A stretch of 9,631 nt of DNA from JBMOLK01 sp049325575. Lineage in GTDB: Bacteria; Bacillota; Clostridia; Acetivibrionales; Acetivibrionaceae. The stretch is taken from positions 1 through 9,631 of the forward strand of contig JBMOLK010000190.1 of assembly GCA_049325575.1 (NCBI GenBank). Direction: 5' to 3'. Positions 6,754-9,631 of the stretch are shown here, piece by piece. Within the stretch, counting starts at the first letter, position 1; each line of letters starts with the position of its first letter. Under the pieces are notes generated by a model. The model made no database searches and was not told where the DNA came from. It saw only the letters and a program-made list of their open reading frames with translations. The translations under genes and the position numbers were made by a program.

Positions 6754-8153
6754 ATATTTTCATCCCTCCTTTTAGGGATAGTAATCTCAAATTTAGTTCC
6801 TTGCCCGGACTCACTGAAAACATGAATCTTACCGTTATGCTCCTCGATAATCCTGTGAACAATAGATAACCCCAGCCCGGTCCCCTCATCTTTTGTTGTA
6901 AAAAACGGCTTAAAAATTCTCTCCAGGTCATTCTTTTCGATACCTGTACCTGTGTCCTCAAAAGTAACTTTGATGAACCGGGTCTCATTTGAAGTCTTTA
7001 TTCTAAGAGTTCCTCCAGAAGGCATGGCCTGAACAGCATTAAAAATAATATTGATAAAAGCCTGTTTAAGCTGCTCCTTGTCGATGCAGGCACTGCTTTC
7101 GTCATCTTTTACACACTCTACACTAACCCCATGCTGCAAAATATATTTATTAGAAATAGTCAGCACATCATCAATTATCAAGCCCACAGGATATAATGTT
7201 TTGTTGCCCTTTGACGGTCTTCCGAATTCCATAAGCGCCTTTATAACCCTATTAGCCCGTTCAACTTCTTCATCTATAATATCAAGCTCTTTTAGAAGCT
7301 CCGGATTTCCCTTTAATTCATTTTTCATTGTCTGTTCTATAGCCTTAATAATTCCCAAAGGATTCCTTATCTCGTGGGCAATTCCAGTTGACAGTTCCCC
7401 TAGAGTTGCTAACTTTTCATTACGTATCAGCTCTTTATGAAGCTTTTTAATCTCTGTTATATCATCAATTATAATAACCAAACCCTTTTTTACATTTTCA
7501 AAGGTTAGCGGATAAACACTAATTCTTATAGCCATTTCCTTTTCATTTTTATTAATCATAAGTTCAATATTTTTATTTGGTATATTTTCCTTAAAAGAGC
7601 TATAGATGCTGTGCTTTACACTCTCGCAGCAGGCAAAAACCTCCGTAAAACTTTGTCCTATACACTCGTTTCCTACACAAAGTATTTTCTTTGCACCTTG
7701 ATTCACCATTGTTATAAGCATGTCGCTGTTTACCGCAATTACTCCGCTCTCTATGCTCTCAATAATACTATTTGTATAATTTTCAAGCATCATATACCGC
7801 TTTAGTTCCTCGTCAAGCCTGACAAGGCTTAAGTTTTTCTTTTCTACCAGTGTGCCCGTTATAATACCAACTGCAAAAAACAAGATGATATCGAATAATT
7901 CATTTATAGCTTGTGAATTAAAAGTATCAAGGGTTAGAAGAATGTATGGAGAATAGATAAGGCTTACAGCCAGTGAAGCTGTAACTCCCCCTTTAAATCC
8001 AAATTTAAAGGCAGCAAGAATGATAGGGATATAATATAAGAGCCTATAGAAGCTGTGTATAGGCAAATCCCTACCTCCTCCATAATAATGAAGAAAACTT
8101 ATAACTATTATTAAAATAGCTACCAATCCCTTGATTCTAAACCTATTTTTCAT
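6750..8153 (-). CDS. Membrane sensor histidine kinase (PAS, HisKA, HATPase)
   Basis: The 467-residue protein has about four hydrophobic segments at the N-terminus (about 9-22, 37-50, 56-74, 86-103) with only short loops and no large external sensor domain. A PAS domain follows (about 126-235), then the phosphoacceptor H260 in GIAHEIRNPLG, the N box (N372 in NIIFNAVQAMP), G1 DTGTGI (400-405) and G2 GTGLGL (424-429). All catalytic motifs are present, so it should be an active kinase/phosphatase for the overlapping NtrC-type regulator. The PAS domain has Cys159, Cys164 and the pair Cys175-Cys176, a possible metal or redox site. The ATG has GTGAGG shortly upstream, overlapping the stop of the preceding zinc-ribbon gene by operon-style spacing (6 bases). 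The signal is not shown by sequence; copper or membrane metal stress is inferred from neighbours. Confidence 0.92.
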   Translation of the reverse strand: MKNRFRIKGLVAILIIVISFLHYYGGGRDLPIHSFYRLLYYIPIILAAFKFGFKGGVTASLAVSLIYSPYILLTLDTFNSQAINELFDIILFFAVGIITGTLVEKKNLSLVRLDEELKRYMMLENYTNSIIESIESGVIAVNSDMLITMVNQGAKKILCVGNECIGQSFTEVFACCESVKHSIYSSFKENIPNKNIELMINKNEKEMAIRISVYPLTFENVKKGLVIIIDDITEIKKLHKELIRNEKLATLGELSTGIAHEIRNPLGIIKAIEQTMKNELKGNPELLKELDIIDEEVERANRVIKALMEFGRPSKGNKTLYPVGLIIDDVLTISNKYILQHGVSVECVKDDESSACIDKEQLKQAFINIIFNAVQAMPSGGTLRIKTSNETRFIKVTFEDTGTGIEKNDLERIFKPFFTTKDEGTGLGLSIVHRIIEEHNGKIHVFSESGQGTKFEITIPKRRDENI

Positions 8154-8159
8154 TTTACC

Positions 8160-8414
8160 TCACACTTTTTTTGTGGGTTCTTCACAATAAGGGCAATACT
8201 TCCATTCAACATTAATTCTTTCAGAACAGCTATCACATTTTCTTTTTAAAGTTTCCTTGCAAATAGGACAAACATTAAAACTTTCCTTAACTATGTTTTT
8301 ACAGTTTGGGCATCTCTTTTCTTTGTTCACAAAAATTCTGCTTTTACTCCTGTCTTTATAAATTAAGAAATAATAAATCCCTATAGCTACTATAATAAAA
8401 AAGAACAACGTCAT
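8160..8414 (-). CDS. Membrane-anchored double zinc-ribbon protein
   Basis: One membrane segment (residues 2-19) is followed by a basic linker and two CxxC-x10-CxxC ribbons: Cys35/38/49/52 (CPNC, CPIC) and Cys60/63/74/77 (CDSC, CPYC). There is almost nothing else in its 84 residues. The ribbons should face the cytoplasm, given the positive residues after the anchor. I chose the ATG at 8412-8414 because AAAGGGTGAT lies 6 bases ahead of it. The GTG at 8421-8423 (87 residues) would overlap the upstream gene by ATGA-like coupling and cannot be excluded. It lies between another zinc-ribbon gene and the kinase, so a role in sensing or in holding a signalling complex is plausible but unproven. Confidence 0.82.
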   Translation of the reverse strand: MTLFFFIIVAIGIYYFLIYKDRSKSRIFVNKEKRCPNCKNIVKESFNVCPICKETLKRKCDSCSERINVEWKYCPYCEEPTKKV

Positions 8415-8419
8415 GATTA

Positions 8420-8743
8420 TCACCCTTTCTTATATTCAAGAGAGTTTCCACATATAGGGCAAATCTTCCATCTATTTTCTTCAATTTCCTTGCCGCATTT
8501 GCTGCATTTACTGCTTTTAGTCTGCGGCCTTAAAAACTCAAAAAGCAGAAGTCCCGCAATTGCTACGCCAATAAGAAGGATAAAGCGGACATCAACAAAA
8601 TAATTGGTGCTTGCATACATTCTCCGGTGCATTCCCATTGGAGTATTGTACTGCATAAGTACAGGTGCAACCATATAGTTATATACCAGCACCAGACCTA
8701 GAACAATTAGTAAAATATAAAGAATATGTTTTCTGTTGTTCAT
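8420..8743 (-). CDS. Two-segment membrane protein with cytoplasmic C-terminal zinc ribbon, first gene of the two-component operon
   Basis: The 107-residue protein has a membrane segment (about 7-25), an outside loop (26-52) holding PMGMHRRM (35-42, so three Met and one His close together), a second membrane segment (about 53-70) and a zinc ribbon with Cys80, Cys83, Cys95 and Cys98. The plan is the same as that of the 146-residue protein at 4705-5145, which makes the two likely relatives, each heading a sigma-54 operon. The Met/His loop is a possible soft-metal site outside the membrane, with the ribbon inside, a layout that could pass a signal to the kinase. That is inference, and no family name is known to me. 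The ATG has a GGGGGA site 6-7 bases upstream. It overlaps or abuts the next gene. Confidence 0.83.
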   Translation of the reverse strand: MNNRKHILYILLIVLGLVLVYNYMVAPVLMQYNTPMGMHRRMYASTNYFVDVRFILLIGVAIAGLLLFEFLRPQTKSSKCSKCGKEIEENRWKICPICGNSLEYKKG

Positions 8744-8780
8744 AAAAATTCCCCCATTAAGACTCTTTATATAAATTTAT

Positions 8781-8797
8781 AAGCAAAAACCATGCCA
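8781..8797 (-). promoter_or_regulatory. Sigma-54 (-24/-12) promoter of the two-component operon
   Basis: The minus strand reads TGGCATGGTTTTTGCTT, with GG (8795-8796) and GC (8783-8784) exactly 10 bases apart. It shares its first 16 bases with the promoter at 5245-5261. The predicted start is near 8771, giving a 28-base leader to the first gene. As the operon encodes the sigma-54 activator itself, this implies positive autoregulation. Confidence 0.88.
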
Positions 8798-8814
8798 AAA
8801 GATAGACTTATCCT

Positions 8815-8847
8815 ATTTTAGCAGAGGGTTATGAAGTTTTTATGAAG
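8815..8847 (-). promoter_or_regulatory. Direct-repeat operator plus -10 box, second promoter of the two-component operon
   Basis: Plus-strand 8830-8847 reads TATGAAGTTTTTATGAAG, two perfect TATGAAG units with 11-bp period. On the minus strand it is followed after exactly 9 bp by TAAAAT (8815-8820). It matches the boxes at 275-292 and 4243-4260. Transcription would start near 8808, upstream of the sigma-54 promoter, so the operon has tandem promoters. Confidence 0.6.
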
Positions 8848-8906
8848 AATAATATCTACAGTTAGATTAGCAACAAGGTGATTATCATATATTATTAATC
8901 TAGAAA

Positions 8907-9190
8907 GCAAACGTAAGGATGGGAAAAGTAGAATTTAACAGATCGTTACAGGTATCTAAATCAATCCGTTTTTGGTTGAAATTTATAAGTTGAGTGAAAA
9001 TATCTCTGGTGCAGAGCAAAAAAGAATATTAGGCTCCCTTTAGTCAAAGTCAGAAATGAAACCGCCTCCGGGTAGTAATAGAGTTATTATTGCTCATAGC
9101 TTTCCAAGGGGAATTGGTTTAGGTCAAATCCCAAACATGGGAACAGACATCGAGCATTTCTCTTACCCTGTTAGTCTTTTATCTCTTTAA
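8907..9190 (+). pseudogene. Broken 3' part of a histidine-phosphatase-like gene
   Basis: Two plus-strand frames join into one protein-like reading. From 8907 the first frame gives MGKVEFNRSLQVSKSI. The second frame continues from about 8960 with INPFLVEIYKLSENISGAEQ, hits a TAG at 9041-9043, then reads KPPPGSNRVIIAHSFPRGIG and GLGQIPNMGTDIEHF before a stop at 9188-9190. The PPPGSNRVIIAHSF segment resembles the PGTNTVLVxHS region with the second catalytic His of histidine phosphatases (phosphoglycerate mutase-like). The N-terminal RHG half is absent. One frameshift near 8950-8965 and one internal stop mean it cannot work as it stands. The tail overlaps the 3' end of the padR gene. I recognise this from memory of the family only; a chance reading is possible. 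Confidence 0.35.
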
Positions 9191-9479
9191 ATAATTCATA
9201 GGCTTTCTTCCTCGCTTCTTCTAACACTTCCTTGCCTAGTTCAGTTATTTTGTAGTATTTTCTAATCTTTCCCTCTATAATTTTTTCTTCTTTCTCCAAA
9301 AGTCCACTTTCTTCCATATTATGGAGTAGAGGATATAATGTTCCTGGGCTCATATCATATCCGTGTTCACTAAGTTCCTCGATCATCCAAGCGCCATAGA
9401 ATGGATCTTTCTTTGCATGATGAAGAATGTGGATTTGAATAAACCCTAGAAAAAATTTTCTTAGAATTCGGTCTTGCAT
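9171..9479 (-). CDS. PadR-family transcriptional repressor
   Basis: The 102-residue protein is a compact winged-helix regulator of the short PadR type: an N-terminal helix (LRKFFLGFIQIHILHHA), the recognition region SEHGYDMSPGTLYPLLHNME (about residues 37-56), the wing EKEEKIIEGKIRKYYKITE, and a C-terminal helix (GKEVLEEARKKAYELFKEI) used for dimerisation. PadR proteins usually repress a nearby transporter or detoxification gene and release DNA on ligand binding. The ATG has AGAGGTGAT 7 bases upstream. A palindrome and divergent promoters lie between it and the plus-strand start signal at the right edge, so that gene is the likely target. It is transcribed towards the zinc-ribbon operon, but no clear terminator follows it. 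Confidence 0.88.
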   Translation of the reverse strand: MQDRILRKFFLGFIQIHILHHAKKDPFYGAWMIEELSEHGYDMSPGTLYPLLHNMEESGLLEKEEKIIEGKIRKYYKITELGKEVLEEARKKAYELFKEIKD

Positions 9480-9503
9480 TTATGATCACCTCTAAGGTAT
9501 AAT
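9474..9503 (+). promoter_or_regulatory. Candidate sigma-A promoter for the right-edge gene
   Basis: TTGCAT (9474-9479) and a perfect TATAAT (9498-9503) are separated by 18 bp, pointing rightwards. The predicted start (near 9510) falls inside the palindrome at 9505-9523, the position expected for a repressed promoter. Confidence 0.4.
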
Positions 9504-9504
9504 T

Positions 9505-9523
9505 ATATCGTAATTCGATATCG
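9505..9523. promoter_or_regulatory. Palindromic candidate PadR operator
   Basis: ATATCG-TAATT-CGATAT is a perfect 6-bp inverted repeat with a 5-bp spacer. Its right arm extends into the self-complementary CGATATCG (9516-9523). It lies 26 bases upstream of the padR start codon and next to the rightward -10 box, so a PadR dimer bound here could block both directions. Confidence 0.5.
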
Positions 9524-9564
9524 TAGCCCGATTTATTTATATTATAAATAATTGTTATTTTATT

Positions 9565-9594
9565 ATTATATAACAGTTTCTTTGAAAATGTAAG
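9565..9594 (-). promoter_or_regulatory. Candidate sigma-A promoter of padR
   Basis: On the minus strand CTTACA (9589-9594) and TATAAT (9565-9570) are 18 bp apart. Transcription would start near 9557, and the palindrome would lie about 40 bases downstream as a roadblock. A second TATAAT (9502-9507) overlaps the palindrome but has no good -35. Confidence 0.35.
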
Positions 9595-9623
9595 CATTTC
9601 TTGTGCCTAAAGGGAGGGTGAAA

Positions 9624-9631
9624 TTGATATT
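9624..9631 (+). CDS. Probable start of a rightward gene cut by the window edge
   Basis: An AAAGGGAGGGTGA ribosome binding site (9609-9621) lies about 6 bases before a TTG at 9624-9626, with only five bases of gene visible after it. The divergent position next to padR is typical of the gene a PadR protein controls. The product cannot be known from this window. Confidence 0.3.

Noticed and set aside
6728..6988. Minus-strand 86-codon frame at the kinase/regulator junction
   Set aside because: It is an out-of-frame shadow of the kinase ATP-binding domain and the junction, with no ribosome binding site.
9129..9142. Small TCCCA-AACA-TGGGA hairpin as the padR terminator
   Set aside because: The stem is only 5 bp, with no real T-tract, and it lies inside the phosphatase-like reading.
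9370..9597. Minus-strand 75-codon frame overlapping the start of padR
   Set aside because: It runs through promoter and operator DNA, has no family resemblance, and is in another frame than the clear PadR protein.

Overview
The window looks like chromosome of an AT-rich, low-GC Gram-positive bacterium, most likely a Clostridia member. The signs are strong AGGAGG-type ribosome binding sites, GTG starts, short gene gaps, hairpin-plus-T-tract terminators, and a sigma-54 system with an NtrC-type activator. I cannot name the species from the sequence. Apart from a decayed fragment and a possible gene edge on the right, every gene is on the minus strand, so the text below goes right to left, in the order of transcription.

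Right edge (about 9171-9631): a PadR-type repressor gene, a palindromic candidate operator, and the probable start of a divergent plus-strand gene cut by the window. Next (about 8907-9190) is a plus-strand stretch that reads like the broken end of a histidine phosphatase gene, with one frameshift and one in-frame stop.

Two-component operon (8743 to 5404): two small membrane-anchored zinc-ribbon proteins, a membrane histidine kinase and an NtrC-family sigma-54 activator. The genes overlap or nearly touch, and a terminator follows. Upstream are two promoters in tandem: a sigma-54 promoter (8781-8797) and, farther upstream, a direct-repeat operator with a -10 box (8815-8847).

Metal-binding operon (5145 to 4324): a third membrane zinc-ribbon protein and a membrane-anchored Met/Gly-rich protein built on NMGGM repeats. 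It is preceded by a second sigma-54 promoter sharing 16 of 16 core bases with the first, with an 18-bp palindrome about 85 bp upstream of the predicted transcription start, and it ends in a terminator.

Copper export operon (3977 to 398): a Cu(I) P-type ATPase (CopA) with a C-terminal extension of about 300 residues not found in ordinary CopA, then the copper chaperone CopZ and a terminator. Left edge (109 to 1): the start of a membrane-anchored protein whose anchor resembles the extra membrane segment of the CopA extension.

Together this reads as a copper (or soft-metal) handling island with two regulatory layers. One is the local kinase/NtrC pair acting through sigma-54 on its own operon and on the Met-rich/zinc-ribbon operon. 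The other is a shared 18-bp direct-repeat box, always 9 bp upstream of a -10 hexamer, in front of the copA operon, the left-edge gene and the two-component operon. Its layout points to an OmpR/PhoB-family regulator that is not encoded here. The metal specificity and both regulatory links are inferences from sequence.
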